Source: Desulfobacterales bacterium (GTDB lineage: Bacteria; Desulfobacterota; Desulfobacteria; Desulfobacterales; Desulfosalsimonadaceae). From it: 64,000 nucleotides of DNA. The DNA is taken from positions 682,001-746,000 of the forward strand of contig JAXHNP010000007.1 in the NCBI GenBank assembly GCA_034520365.1. Reading direction: 5' to 3'. A program made the translations under genes and the position numbers. Below the pieces are notes generated by a model, which worked only from the letters and a program-made list of their open reading frames with translations, did no database searches and was not told the origin of the DNA. Positions 7,775 through 16,263 of the stretch are shown piece by piece (the stretch's first letter is position 1; each line of letters starts with the position of its first letter).

Positions 7775-10327
7775 ATGACCACCGAATGCTGCGACCTCTG
7801 CGGCCTGCCGCTTAAATACGGCGCGGTCACGGCCCAAATTTCCGGTAAAACCCTCCGGTTCTGCTGTTATGGCTGCCGCCAGGTGTATATAATGATCATG
7901 GAGTCAACCGATGCGGCGGACCCCGCGCAATTCAGGGAGACGGAAATTTACCAGCGCTGCGTGGCGGCGGGGATCATTCCGGGATCCCTCGAGGATTTGG
8001 AGGATCGCCGCGGAAAAGAAAAGCGGGCCCCGGCTGCGGAAAAAGCGCTGGATGAAGATGAGCCGTCCGCGGGCTCAGGGGATTATCTGCCCCTTAATTT
8101 ACACGTCGAGGGGATGTGGTGCCCGGCCTGTGCCTGGGTAATCGAGGAAACCTTAAATAAGTCCAAAGGCATTAAAGCGGCCAACTGCCTGTTTTCAATG
8201 GACCGTGTCAAGCTTGATTACGATCCGGTGGTAACCTCGCCCAAGCGCATCATGGAGAGGGTCAAAAAGCTCGGCTACCAGGCCATGCCGCCCGGGGATG
8301 AAAGCAGCCGGAAGCGTTCGCGCAAAGCCTTCATCCGTTTCGGCGTTTCGGCATTTCTCACCATGAACGTCATGATGCTCTCCTTTGCGCTGTATTCCGG
8401 GTTTTTTACCGATCTCCCGAAAGCCGCCATCGCCAATATTTCATGGCCCATCGTGATTATGGCAAGCATTGTTTTTGTCTACGGCGGCGCCCCGATTCAC
8501 AGAAAAGCCATTGCCGGCCTGCGGGCCGCGGCCCCCGGCATGGAGGCGCTTATCACAATCGGGGCGGCCAGCGCCTTTTTTTACAGCTTCTATAACTGGC
8601 TTCAGGGAAGCATCCATCTCTACTTTGATACGGCCTCCATGCTGATTACCCTGGTGCTTATCGGAAAGGCTGTTGAGAGCTGGACCCGGGACCGGGTTCA
8701 GGCCCAGCTGGGCAGCTTCTTTGCCCTTCAGCCGAAAAAGGCCCGGATCATCAGCGGGTCTTTTCCCGAGGGCCGGTACGCGGCGGCGTCGGCGCTTTCC
8801 GAAGGGGATATGTTCCGGGTGATGGCCGATGAGGTGATTGCCGCGGACGGCCGGATCATTGAGGGAGCCGCCCGCGTGGACGAGAGTTCGCTCACCGGCG
8901 AGGCGCGGCCGGTGGATAAAACCGCGGGCGACCGGGTGAGCAGCGGCACCCGGGTCCTCTCCGGAGACTTGAAGATCAGGGCCACAGCTGTGGGGCGGGA
9001 TTCAATGGTCGGGCAGCTGACCGCGATCATGGAAAACGCGCTTGCCGGCAAAACCGGGCTTGAAGACGTGACCGACCGGGTGCTCCGGTTTTTTGTGCCG
9101 GGCATCATCCTCCTGGCGCTGGCGACCGGGGCCGTCTGCCTGGGATTTGGGCTGGGCGTTCGTGAATCCTGGATCCGGGCGATCACAGTGATGGTCATCT
9201 CGTGCCCGTGCGCGCTGGGGGTGGCCATTCCTTTAGCGCGGGTGGCCGGGATATCGCTGGCCGGCCGGGCCGGCATCCTGGTGCATGAGTTTTCGGCGTT
9301 TGACCGGATTGATCAGATCAATGCGGTTATTTTCGATAAAACCGGGACCCTTACAAAAGGGGTCTGGGAATTGCTGGAAATTGACACCCCGGAGGGACAC
9401 TCAGAGGCGTCGGTATTGGAACTGGCCGCCGGGCTGGAGGCTTATTCTACGCACTACATTGGCGAGGCCATTGTCGGCGCCGCCCGGGAAAAGGGTGTTA
9501 CACCGGCCGCCGCAAACGGCGCGGCGGAAACCGAAAACGGCATCTCCGGCGATATAAGCGGCCGCCGGGTCATGATCGGCGCCGCCCGGTTTCTGGCAGA
9601 CCATATTCCAGATGCCGATATTATCAACAAAAGCCGGGATTTCGAATCCGGCCGGGCGGTATCCGAGGTCTATATGAGTGTTGACGGCAGAATCGCCGCG
9701 GTGTTTCGATTCGGCGACACCCTGCGGGCATCGAGCGCCGCCCTGGTGCAGGCGCTTAAGAATAAAAATATCGCCGTCTCGCTTATTTCAGGCGACGGCG
9801 GGCCGGCAACCCGGCGTGTGGCCAGGGAGCTTGGCATCACGGACGCCCATGGCGGCATGCGGCCCGAGGAGAAGGCGGAATTCGTCAATTCCATGAAAAA
9901 CAAGGGGTTTCAGGTGGCCATGGTGGGCGACGGGGTCAATGACTTGCCCGCGCTCGCCTCCGCCGATCTGGGGATCGCCGTACACAGCGGCCGGCAGATC
10001 GGACGGGAGGCATCGGCCATAACCCTGATGGGCAATGAACCCCGCCAGATCCTTTATTTTTATGCGCTTGCCGGAAATGTGACCCGAACCATCCGGCAGA
10101 ATTTGATTTTTTCATTTATATATAATATCGTCAGCATTCCGATTGCCATGAGCGGACTTTTAAATCCCCTGGTGGCGGTGACGGCCATGATGCTCTCAAG
10201 CCTCAGCGTGACCGGCAATACCCTGCGCTTAAGTACCCGGGCCGCCAAACATCGGGAAAAGCAACAGGCAGAGGAGACAAAGGGGGAGGCGGTGCCGGCG
10301 GCGTCGTTTGCCGGGGCAGGGAAATAA
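7775..10327 (+). CDS. ccoI: CcoI-type copper-translocating P-type ATPase
   Basis: 850 residues. Order of domains: N-terminal cysteine-rich metal domain (CCDLCGLPL ... FCCYGC, about 5-40), a heavy-metal-associated domain with GMWCPACAW (about 115-180), transmembrane helices, the actuator loop with SLTGEA, the ion-channel motif SCPCALGVAIPLA, the phosphorylation site DKTGTLTKG, and the hinge GDGVNDLPA. These show a PIB-type Cu ATPase, and the N-terminal cluster is typical of CcoI/FixI, which supplies copper for cbb3 oxidase assembly. It lies directly downstream of the oxidase operon with about 170 bases of repeat-containing spacer. ATG at 7775. Confidence 0.92.
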   Translation: MTTECCDLCGLPLKYGAVTAQISGKTLRFCCYGCRQVYIMIMESTDAADPAQFRETEIYQRCVAAGIIPGSLEDLEDRRGKEKRAPAAEKALDEDEPSAGSGDYLPLNLHVEGMWCPACAWVIEETLNKSKGIKAANCLFSMDRVKLDYDPVVTSPKRIMERVKKLGYQAMPPGDESSRKRSRKAFIRFGVSAFLTMNVMMLSFALYSGFFTDLPKAAIANISWPIVIMASIVFVYGGAPIHRKAIAGLRAAAPGMEALITIGAASAFFYSFYNWLQGSIHLYFDTASMLITLVLIGKAVESWTRDRVQAQLGSFFALQPKKARIISGSFPEGRYAAASALSEGDMFRVMADEVIAADGRIIEGAARVDESSLTGEARPVDKTAGDRVSSGTRVLSGDLKIRATAVGRDSMVGQLTAIMENALAGKTGLEDVTDRVLRFFVPGIILLALATGAVCLGFGLGVRESWIRAITVMVISCPCALGVAIPLARVAGISLAGRAGILVHEFSAFDRIDQINAVIFDKTGTLTKGVWELLEIDTPEGHSEASVLELAAGLEAYSTHYIGEAIVGAAREKGVTPAAANGAAETENGISGDISGRRVMIGAARFLADHIPDADIINKSRDFESGRAVSEVYMSVDGRIAAVFRFGDTLRASSAALVQALKNKNIAVSLISGDGGPATRRVARELGITDAHGGMRPEEKAEFVNSMKNKGFQVAMVGDGVNDLPALASADLGIAVHSGRQIGREASAITLMGNEPRQILYFYALAGNVTRTIRQNLIFSFIYNIVSIPIAMSGLLNPLVAVTAMMLSSLSVTGNTLRLSTRAAKHREKQQAEETKGEAVPAASFAGAGK

Positions 10328-10341
10328 TGTTTTCGCTTCGC

Positions 10342-10425
10342 CATTGTTCGCACTCGTACACGTACACGTACTCGTAATCGGCCTTTAAGTATCCCGATTA
10401 CGAGTACGAGAACCGTCCCGCTCAC
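10342..10425. repeat. Hexamer-like GTACAC/GTACGA repeats with hairpin
   Basis: The stretch contains CACTCGTACACGTACACGTA on one side and CGATTACGAGTACGAGAACC on the other. The segments TCGTAATCGG and CCGATTACGA can pair across a short loop. A related run (GAGTACCAGCACGAGTACGG) lies near 120-140. No coding function seen. Confidence 0.6.
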
Positions 10426-10464
10426 GCGGGACTGAGTACGATTGAGTCAGGCCGATTCCTTAAG

Positions 10465-10509
10465 TCCCCTTCTCCCTCTGGGAGAAGGCTGGGATGAGGG
10501 TAAAAATGG
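10465..10509. repeat. Right arm of the inverted repeat flanking the copper ATPase gene
   Basis: TCCCCTTCTCCCTCTGGGAG followed by AAGGCTGGGATGAGGGTAAA. It is the near-perfect reverse complement of 7686-7727 and lies downstream of the ccoI-type gene. It also forms an internal hairpin and could contribute to transcription termination. Confidence 0.8.
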
Positions 10510-10523
10510 CGGGAATTAATCGG

Positions 10524-10547
10524 GATTAAGATTAAGAGTAAGATTAA
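10524..10547 (+). repeat. Hexamer array (GATTAA/GAGTAA) x4 before the inositol gene
   Basis: Units GATTAA, GATTAA, GAGTAA, GATTAA then GACGACGGAAATGG. It ends 22 bases before the ATG at 10570, the same placement as the arrays at 218 and 3928. Confidence 0.85.
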
Positions 10548-10569
10548 GACGACGGAAATGGGATAATCC

Positions 10570-11733
10570 ATGACAAATAGTTCCAATAAAGGCGTATTGA
10601 TACTCGCTGCAGGCATCAGGGGGGCGATCGGATCGACCCTGGCGGCGGCGGTATGCGCGGTAAAAGATAACCCGGACCTGATTCTGCCCTACCTGATGAC
10701 CGGCGAAAAGTTTGACTGGCTGGGCAAGCCTGTGGATACTGAAATCGCCGGCTGGGATATAAGCGAGGGTTCTATAACCGATGCGCTTGCCCGGCAGGGG
10801 GTTCTGCAAAAAGGCATCTGGCGCCCCTATGCGGAAACTATCGACCGATTGCCGGTAAAGGCGGCCCCGGAACCCGGCGCGCCGCTGAAAGCGCAGGTCG
10901 AGCAGATAAAGGCGGAAATAAAGGCATTTATGGGGGAGTTTCCCGATCATGCCCCGGTGCTGGTAAACCTCCTGCCCGCAGGGAACTGCCATGATCTGGA
11001 CCGGTTTTTAAATCTTTCAGACCTCTATGCCGCGGTCAGCGAGCCGCCCATTAGCGATATTCCCTATGTGCTGGCGGCGGTGGAAGCGGGCGTGCCGGTG
11101 GTCAATTTTACGCCCAATGCTGTTGAGATCCCGTCGGTCGTCAATACCGCCCGGGAAACCGGCGTTCCCATCGCCGGCCGGGACGGAAAAACCGGCCAGA
11201 CCTACTTCAAGGTGGTCCTGGCGGCCGCATTCCGGGCCCGGGCCCTGTTTGTCAACGGGTGGTACAGCCTGAACATACTGGGCAACGCGGACGGCGAAAA
11301 CCTGATGGACCCGGAGCATGCCGCATGCAAGCTCGAGAACAAGACCGATGTGCTGGCGGATGTGCTGGGTTATTCTCCCGGCATGCGCCAATACGGAAAA
11401 TCCGCCCACAAGGTGCATATCGATTACTACCCGCCCCGGGGCGATGCCAAAGAGGCCTGGGATGTAATCGATTTTGAGAGCATTTTCGGGCTGCCCATGA
11501 GTCTTCGCTTAAACCTCCAGGGCCGGGACTCCATTCTGGCTGCGCCCATGGTGCTGGATCTGTCGCGCTGGGCGGCGGCAGCGAAAACAGCGGGGTGTGC
11601 GGGCCTCATCCCGGAGCTTGCCTTTTACTTTAAAAAGACCTTCGGGGATGCGCCGGCAAGCTTTGAAGGCCAGCTGGCGGCACTCGACAATTTTGAGAAT
11701 GATTTAAACACCCGGGTGAGCAAGGAGTTTTAA
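10570..11733 (+). CDS. ino1: myo-Inositol-1-phosphate synthase family protein
   Basis: 387 residues, the length of the bacterial/archaeal form. The N-terminus GVLILAAGIRGAIGSTLAAA is an NAD-binding glycine-rich loop. VNFTPNAVEIPS and the later GKTGQTYFKVVLA segment match the substrate-binding part of the family. The enzyme converts glucose 6-phosphate to inositol 1-phosphate in the cytoplasm. It starts a four-gene plus-strand run: the next gene begins immediately after its stop. Its co-occurrence with a TIM-barrel isomerase suggests inositol or inositol-lipid metabolism, which is inference. Confidence 0.85.
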   Translation: MTNSSNKGVLILAAGIRGAIGSTLAAAVCAVKDNPDLILPYLMTGEKFDWLGKPVDTEIAGWDISEGSITDALARQGVLQKGIWRPYAETIDRLPVKAAPEPGAPLKAQVEQIKAEIKAFMGEFPDHAPVLVNLLPAGNCHDLDRFLNLSDLYAAVSEPPISDIPYVLAAVEAGVPVVNFTPNAVEIPSVVNTARETGVPIAGRDGKTGQTYFKVVLAAAFRARALFVNGWYSLNILGNADGENLMDPEHAACKLENKTDVLADVLGYSPGMRQYGKSAHKVHIDYYPPRGDAKEAWDVIDFESIFGLPMSLRLNLQGRDSILAAPMVLDLSRWAAAAKTAGCAGLIPELAFYFKKTFGDAPASFEGQLAALDNFENDLNTRVSKEF

Positions 11734-12579
11734 ATGATATTCGGCTACAGCACCAATGCATTCACCCAATACAGCATTGCCGAGGCGCTCAGAAGAATCG
11801 CGGCCTTAGGATTTGCCGGAACGGAGATCATGTGCGACCGGCCCCACCTGTATCCGCCGGATTTTGATCAGGAGGCGCTTGACGGTATCAAACAGGTGCT
11901 TGATATAAACAATCTTCGGGTTACCAATCTAAACAGCTTCACCCTGTTTGCCGTGGGCAACACCTATCTGCCCTCCTGGATCGAAGAGCAGCCGGAGCGT
12001 CGCCTGGTCCGCATTCAGCACACCCAGCAGTGTCTGCATATCGCAAAGACCCTGGGCTGCCGCAACATTTCGATTCCCCCCGGCGGCCCCCTGACCAATG
12101 GGACCCGAAAAGAGGCCATGGAGCTTTTTCACCAGGGACTGGAAAGCGTCATCCCGCTGGCCGAAGAGCTCAACATCAAACTCCTGGTGGAGCCGGAGCC
12201 GGATCTTTTGATCGAGCGAACCGAGGAATTCAGGGAGTTTATCAAGGATGTCCATTCCCCGCAGGTGGGCATCAACTTTGATATCGGCCATTTCTTCTGT
12301 GCCGGTGAAAACCCGGCCCATGCCCTGGAAGATCTTTTTGAATGGGTCGGCCACGTTCACCTGGAAGATATCGGAAAAAGCCGGATACATCACCACCTGG
12401 TACCCGGAGACGGGGCGGTTGATTTTGCCGAAGTGTTTCAAACCATGAAGCGGCTGGGCTATGGCGGGGATATCACCCTTGAGCTCTATCCCTATGCCAA
12501 CGGGCCGGAAGTGGCCGGCCGTGCCAGCCTTGAGTTTATCCGGCCCCTGTTTGCCGAGGCCGGGATTGATATTGCCTGA
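11734..12579 (+). CDS. Sugar phosphate isomerase/epimerase (AP endonuclease 2-type TIM barrel)
   Basis: 281 residues. The pattern is that of xylose isomerase-like TIM barrels: start IFGYSTNAFT, FAGTEIMCDRPH, then LLVEPEPD, NFDIGHFFC and VHLEDIG near the C-terminal ends of strands, with the Glu, Asp and His residues that usually bind a divalent metal. Start abuts the preceding stop, and its stop overlaps the next ATG by one base. Possible substrates are inositol or keto-sugar derivatives made from the product of the preceding gene. The precise reaction is not readable from sequence. Confidence 0.8.
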   Translation: MIFGYSTNAFTQYSIAEALRRIAALGFAGTEIMCDRPHLYPPDFDQEALDGIKQVLDINNLRVTNLNSFTLFAVGNTYLPSWIEEQPERRLVRIQHTQQCLHIAKTLGCRNISIPPGGPLTNGTRKEAMELFHQGLESVIPLAEELNIKLLVEPEPDLLIERTEEFREFIKDVHSPQVGINFDIGHFFCAGENPAHALEDLFEWVGHVHLEDIGKSRIHHHLVPGDGAVDFAEVFQTMKRLGYGGDITLELYPYANGPEVAGRASLEFIRPLFAEAGIDIA

Positions 12580-13292
12580 TGGACCCGGCGGAAAAAAATA
12601 TCGATGACGCCGAGATCCGCTATTTTGAGCATCACGCGGCCGACTGGTGGCAGCGGAAGGGAAGCCTTAAGGCGCTTCATGACATAAATCCCCTGCGCCT
12701 TAAGTATGTTGCCGACCGCGCGGACATCGCCGGCCGCGAGGTTCTGGATATCGGCTGCGGCGGGGGGATCCTCTCAGAGGCCCTGGCGCATGCCGGCGGC
12801 CGGGTGACCGGCATTGATCTGGCCCCATCCGCCCTTTCCGCCGCCCGGGCCCACCGGGAAATTTCCGGGCTCTCCATTGACTACCGCGAGGCCTCGGCCG
12901 AACCCCTGGCCATGGAGATGCCGGAGCGCTTCGATATCATTGTCTCTATGGAATTGCTGGAGCATGTGCCGAATCCCGGCTCCGTTCTGGCGGCCTGCGA
13001 GCGTTTGGCCAAGCCCGGCGGGGATATTTTCCTGTCCACCATCAACCGGACCTGGCTTTCCCGGCTGATGGTGATTCTGATTGCCGAATATGTGCTTGGA
13101 ATTGTTGAAAAAGGGACGCATCACTACCACAAATTTATCCGGCCCCGGGAGCTTGAAAAGTGGGCCTGCGAAGCCGGGCTTTCCGTGCTCGACTGCTCGG
13201 GGTTTCTGTATCTGCCGTTCATGGGCCGCGCCTATCTGACCCGGTCCGCCCCGATGAACTATATGTTGCATCTGAAGAAAACCGGCGAGTAA
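12579..13292 (+). CDS. ubiG: UbiG-like S-adenosylmethionine O-methyltransferase
   Basis: 237 residues. The N-terminus EIRYFEHHAADWW and LHDINPLRLKYV is characteristic of UbiG (3-demethylubiquinone O-methyltransferase). The SAM-binding motif VLDIGCGGGILSEALA follows, and GTHHYHKFIRPREL near residue 180 is another UbiG signature. UbiG methylates catechol intermediates of ubiquinone. Most Desulfobacterota are known to use menaquinone, so the true substrate may be another polar head group or quinone. It overlaps the preceding gene by one base (TGATG) and precedes a UbiE-like gene. Confidence 0.8.
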   Translation: MDPAEKNIDDAEIRYFEHHAADWWQRKGSLKALHDINPLRLKYVADRADIAGREVLDIGCGGGILSEALAHAGGRVTGIDLAPSALSAARAHREISGLSIDYREASAEPLAMEMPERFDIIVSMELLEHVPNPGSVLAACERLAKPGGDIFLSTINRTWLSRLMVILIAEYVLGIVEKGTHHYHKFIRPRELEKWACEAGLSVLDCSGFLYLPFMGRAYLTRSAPMNYMLHLKKTGE

Positions 13293-13320
13293 GATTAAAA
13301 CGAAACAGGATTAGAGGCAC

Positions 13321-14139
13321 ATGAAACTATTCAACATCCCCGGATGGTTTGATCGAAGCGGCCGGGAAAAAATGTTTGATGAATATGTGGAGGCATCCGG
13401 CACCGCCCGTTTCGGGTTCCGGGAGATGAGCCGCGAGGAGAAGGAAAAGGCGGTACTTGAGCATTTCAACCGGGTGGCGCCCAAGTATGACTTTATGAAC
13501 ACGCTTTTGAGCTTCGGCATCCATTATGCCTGGAAGCGGACTGCCATCCGCATGCTGGATTTAAAACCGGGGGATCAGGTGCTGGATGTGTGCGGCGGCA
13601 CCGGGGACCTGGCGGTTTTTGCGGCCCGGCGGATCGGGGCGGCCGGCAACGTGTTTATCTATGACATGAACCGGGCCATGATGGAAGCCGGCCGGGACCG
13701 GCCCCGGAATGAATCCCTTGCCCGGCATCTCCATTATATTCAGGGCGATGCGGAACAGATCGCCTTTTCGGAGGACCTGTTTGACGCGGCCACGGTGGGA
13801 TTCGGTATCCGGAACCTCACGCACCTCAAAAAAGGCTTTTCCGAAATGTACCGGGTGTTAAAGCCGGGCGGCAAAATTATGTGCCTGGAGTTTTCAAAGC
13901 CGGTAAACCCCGTTTTCCGGACCCTGTATGACTGGTATTCCTTCCATGTGATGCCGCTTCTGGGAACCCTCCTGGCCGGCTCCAGCCAGTCCTACAGCTG
14001 TCTTTCCGAAACCATCCGGATGTTTGCCTCAGCCGACGAATTAAAGGAGATCCTTGAGGCCATCGGCTTTACCAATGTCGCCTACAAACGCCTCACCAAC
14101 GGCATCGCCGCGATTCATCTGGGACGGAAACCCCTTTAG
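13321..14139 (+). CDS. ubiE: UbiE/MenG-type quinone C-methyltransferase
   Basis: 272 residues: an N-terminal extension of about 45 residues, then the UbiE/COQ5 domain with FNRVAPKYDFMNTLLSFGIH, the SAM site VLDVCGGTGDLAVFA, and TVGFGIRNL, all standard family motifs. The enzyme methylates the ring of demethylmenaquinone or a ubiquinone precursor at the membrane surface. The extension (FDRSGREKMFDEYVEASGT) is unusual for UbiE. It ends two bases before the convergent stop of the next minus-strand gene, so the two transcripts meet here. Confidence 0.85.
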   Translation: MKLFNIPGWFDRSGREKMFDEYVEASGTARFGFREMSREEKEKAVLEHFNRVAPKYDFMNTLLSFGIHYAWKRTAIRMLDLKPGDQVLDVCGGTGDLAVFAARRIGAAGNVFIYDMNRAMMEAGRDRPRNESLARHLHYIQGDAEQIAFSEDLFDAATVGFGIRNLTHLKKGFSEMYRVLKPGGKIMCLEFSKPVNPVFRTLYDWYSFHVMPLLGTLLAGSSQSYSCLSETIRMFASADELKEILEAIGFTNVAYKRLTNGIAAIHLGRKPL

Positions 14140-14141
14140 TC

Positions 14142-14837
14142 TTAAAATATGACCGCCTTCCACACAAAATAAATCCCCATCCCGATCATCAGCACCCCGC
14201 CGAATTTATATATCAAATCCCGGCGCTTTAACCACCGGACGTTTGATATCTGTGACAAAATTAGCAGCGCGGGGATCGTCCCCAAGCCGAAACAGACCAT
14301 CACGGCCGCACCCGAAAGTATCCCCTCAATTGTTGAGGCCGCATCCATCCCGGTCCGGGCCGCGGCGATCATGGCGGTATAGACCGGCCCGCACGGGAGC
14401 AGCCCCAGAAGCATGCCGATGGGCAGAAACACCAGGTTGTTCTGATGGGCAAACAGCCGCTTGAAATACTTGTTGATCATCTGCGCGGCCGGCGTGAAAT
14501 TGCCGAAAAGGCGGTGGGCAGGAAACCATCCGGTCATGGCCACACCCATCACCACAATCAGAATGCCCGCCCCGATCATCACTCCCTGCTGGATGCCGCC
14601 GATGCCCTGGGTAAACCGCGTAAACGAGGCGGCCCCGCCCATAATCGCGCCCAAAATGCCGTAGGTGATAGTGCGGCCGAAGTTATAGAAGAGATTGGGG
14701 AAAAGAGAGGAACGGTCCCTGATGTTTAAGGAAAGCGATATCACAATCGGGCCGCACATGCCGATGCAGTGGCCGAAGCCCACGGCAAGACCGGAAGTAA
14801 AAAAGATAAGGTAAATCGGGCTAGTAGACAACATCAA
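14142..14837 (-). CDS. TauE/SafE-like (UreH-like) membrane protein, probable copper/oxidase assembly
   Basis: 231 residues with six to seven transmembrane helices. The motif GHCIGMCGPIV in the first helix and LLGLLPCGPVYTAM in the fourth repeat the UreH/CcoH-like family signature, with cysteines that may handle copper. Such proteins are found beside cbb3 oxidase and copper ATPase genes. It overlaps the upstream FixH/YtkA-like gene by 17 bases. Alternative role: sulfite or other anion export, as the family name suggests. Confidence 0.7.
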   Translation of the reverse strand: MMLSTSPIYLIFFTSGLAVGFGHCIGMCGPIVISLSLNIRDRSSLFPNLFYNFGRTITYGILGAIMGGAASFTRFTQGIGGIQQGVMIGAGILIVVMGVAMTGWFPAHRLFGNFTPAAQMINKYFKRLFAHQNNLVFLPIGMLLGLLPCGPVYTAMIAAARTGMDAASTIEGILSGAAVMVCFGLGTIPALLILSQISNVRWLKRRDLIYKFGGVLMIGMGIYFVWKAVIF

Positions 14838-15240
14838 ATATAAAGCTTGCCTGGCCCGCGCCCGGAATCGTCACTTCGGCTTCCCAGATGGTTTTTCCGC
14901 TCGGGCATCGCACGATCACACCTGTGCCCTTATAAACCGAATCGGAAACTTTTTTCATGGTCACCTGGTTCGGCCCCATCTCCATGGCCGGCATGCCCAA
15001 ATCAATGTGCGGGGGCTTTTTGAGATCATCCCCGGTTACGCTCACGCGGAAGGTCAGCTCTTCCATGGCCTTAACCGGCTTTGGCGTGATATCAAGCTCC
15101 ACCGTGCGCCCGCCCACCGTCTGGGTGCAGCTTTCTTCCTGAATGTTGCAGTTCGGTTCCGTGTCCGCGGCAGCGCAGACGGAAAGGCCGGGGGCCAGTA
15201 ACAGACTCATGCCCAGGAAAATAAGGGCGAATCGTCTCAT
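14821..15240 (-). CDS. FixH/YtkA-like secreted protein
   Basis: About 139 residues with an N-terminal signal (RRFALIFLGMSLLLAPGLSV, cleavage near CAAA), then a beta-rich domain containing LTFRVSVTGDD, HIDLGMPAMEMGPN and FIFDVVY, typical of FixH and YtkA-type domains. The two-methionine segment could bind copper. Paired with the TauE/SafE-like gene this suggests a role in copper delivery to the oxidase. I chose the ATG at 15240, which has AAGGAG at normal spacing. An ATG nine bases further upstream touches the GGAG. Confidence 0.6.
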   Translation of the reverse strand: MRRFALIFLGMSLLLAPGLSVCAAADTEPNCNIQEESCTQTVGGRTVELDITPKPVKAMEELTFRVSVTGDDLKKPPHIDLGMPAMEMGPNQVTMKKVSDSVYKGTGVIVRCPSGKTIWEAEVTIPGAGQASFIFDVVY

Positions 15241-15262
15241 GAACAGCATCTCCTTTTTCAGT

Positions 15263-16192
15263 TCAAAAAAAAATCAATATAAAGGAAACAATCAGCATGG
15301 AGACGGGAAAGTAGCTGGCCTTGTTGAAAAGCGCCATGGCGGATTCCCGCTGCTTTGTCAGGTAAAGCTGGAAGGCCGGCCGCAAAAGCAGCAGAAACCC
15401 AATCAGGAGTACTATCGGCATCGCCGCCATCCATTTAACATCCGGATAGCTCATCAGAAAAAGAATTACACCCAGGAAAACCGCAAGGACCAGGCATAAA
15501 AGGGCCAGGGCGGCCGATTTTTCCTCGCCCAGCCGCACGGGAATGGTTTTGGCGTCAAAGCGCCGGTCTTCCTCAATATCGGTCCAGTCCGCCGGAATGT
15601 TCTGGCCGCCGATCTCCCAGAAAAACAGGCAGAGAAACAAAATCAGCAAAAAAACCGGCGAGGGGTGGGGGTCCACGGCAAAGATCGCCGCCACCGCGCC
15701 CATGTTTTTGACAAATCCGCTGACCACGGCCCGAAGCGGGCTCACCCGCCAGAGCAGGCAGTAAATAGTTTCAAGGCCCGCACCGGCCAGAAAAATCAGC
15801 ACGCATACCGGATTTAAGAGGTACGCGCCCACGAGCGCCACAACGGACCAGCCCATCGCCCAGACAATGCCCTCCTTGAGCGATAGCAGCCCCTGGGCCA
15901 TAGGGTGGCGCACCATAATGGAGTCCAGGTAGCCGCCGGTATCCGCCTGGGGCTGGGTGAAGCGTTTTCTGTCCGAGCGGTAGTCGATGATATCATTAAA
16001 CGCATACACAGCCGTGTATCCGGCAAACGCGGTCAGAAGGCCGATCAAAACAACGCGCATGGACGGAACGCCCTGCAGGTATAAGAGCACCGCAAACGCC
16101 GGCGTGGCCATATCCAGCATGCCGTGCGGCGTCCGGGAAAGGGCCAGGAAAAGCTTGATCCGCTCGATATTGATATAGCTTGTGGAGTCCAT
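15263..16192 (-). CDS. UbiA-family membrane prenyltransferase
   Basis: 309 residues with eight to nine helices. The first Asp-rich motif NDIIDYRSDRKRF (NDxxDxxxD) and the second DWTDIEEDRRFDAKTIPVRLG-like motif, split around positions 190-210, show the UbiA family, which attaches polyprenyl groups to aromatic or other acceptors in the membrane. Proximity to UbiE- and UbiG-like genes makes a quinone role likely, but UbiA homologues also act on heme, chlorophyll and glycerol phosphates. It lies 23 bases upstream of the FixH/YtkA-like start on the same strand. Confidence 0.8.
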   Translation of the reverse strand: MDSTSYINIERIKLFLALSRTPHGMLDMATPAFAVLLYLQGVPSMRVVLIGLLTAFAGYTAVYAFNDIIDYRSDRKRFTQPQADTGGYLDSIMVRHPMAQGLLSLKEGIVWAMGWSVVALVGAYLLNPVCVLIFLAGAGLETIYCLLWRVSPLRAVVSGFVKNMGAVAAIFAVDPHPSPVFLLILFLCLFFWEIGGQNIPADWTDIEEDRRFDAKTIPVRLGEEKSAALALLCLVLAVFLGVILFLMSYPDVKWMAAMPIVLLIGFLLLLRPAFQLYLTKQRESAMALFNKASYFPVSMLIVSFILIFF

Positions 16193-16263
16193 TTACTGAT
16201 CAAAGTAACGCTTTTAGTGAATAATTGCCACCTGAAATTGAGCGTTCCAAATTTTAAAGAAAT

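Noticed and set aside
10570-12579. Ebo-type biosynthetic cluster
   Set aside because: A UbiA-like and a TIM-barrel gene are near each other but on opposite strands, and the other Ebo genes are missing.
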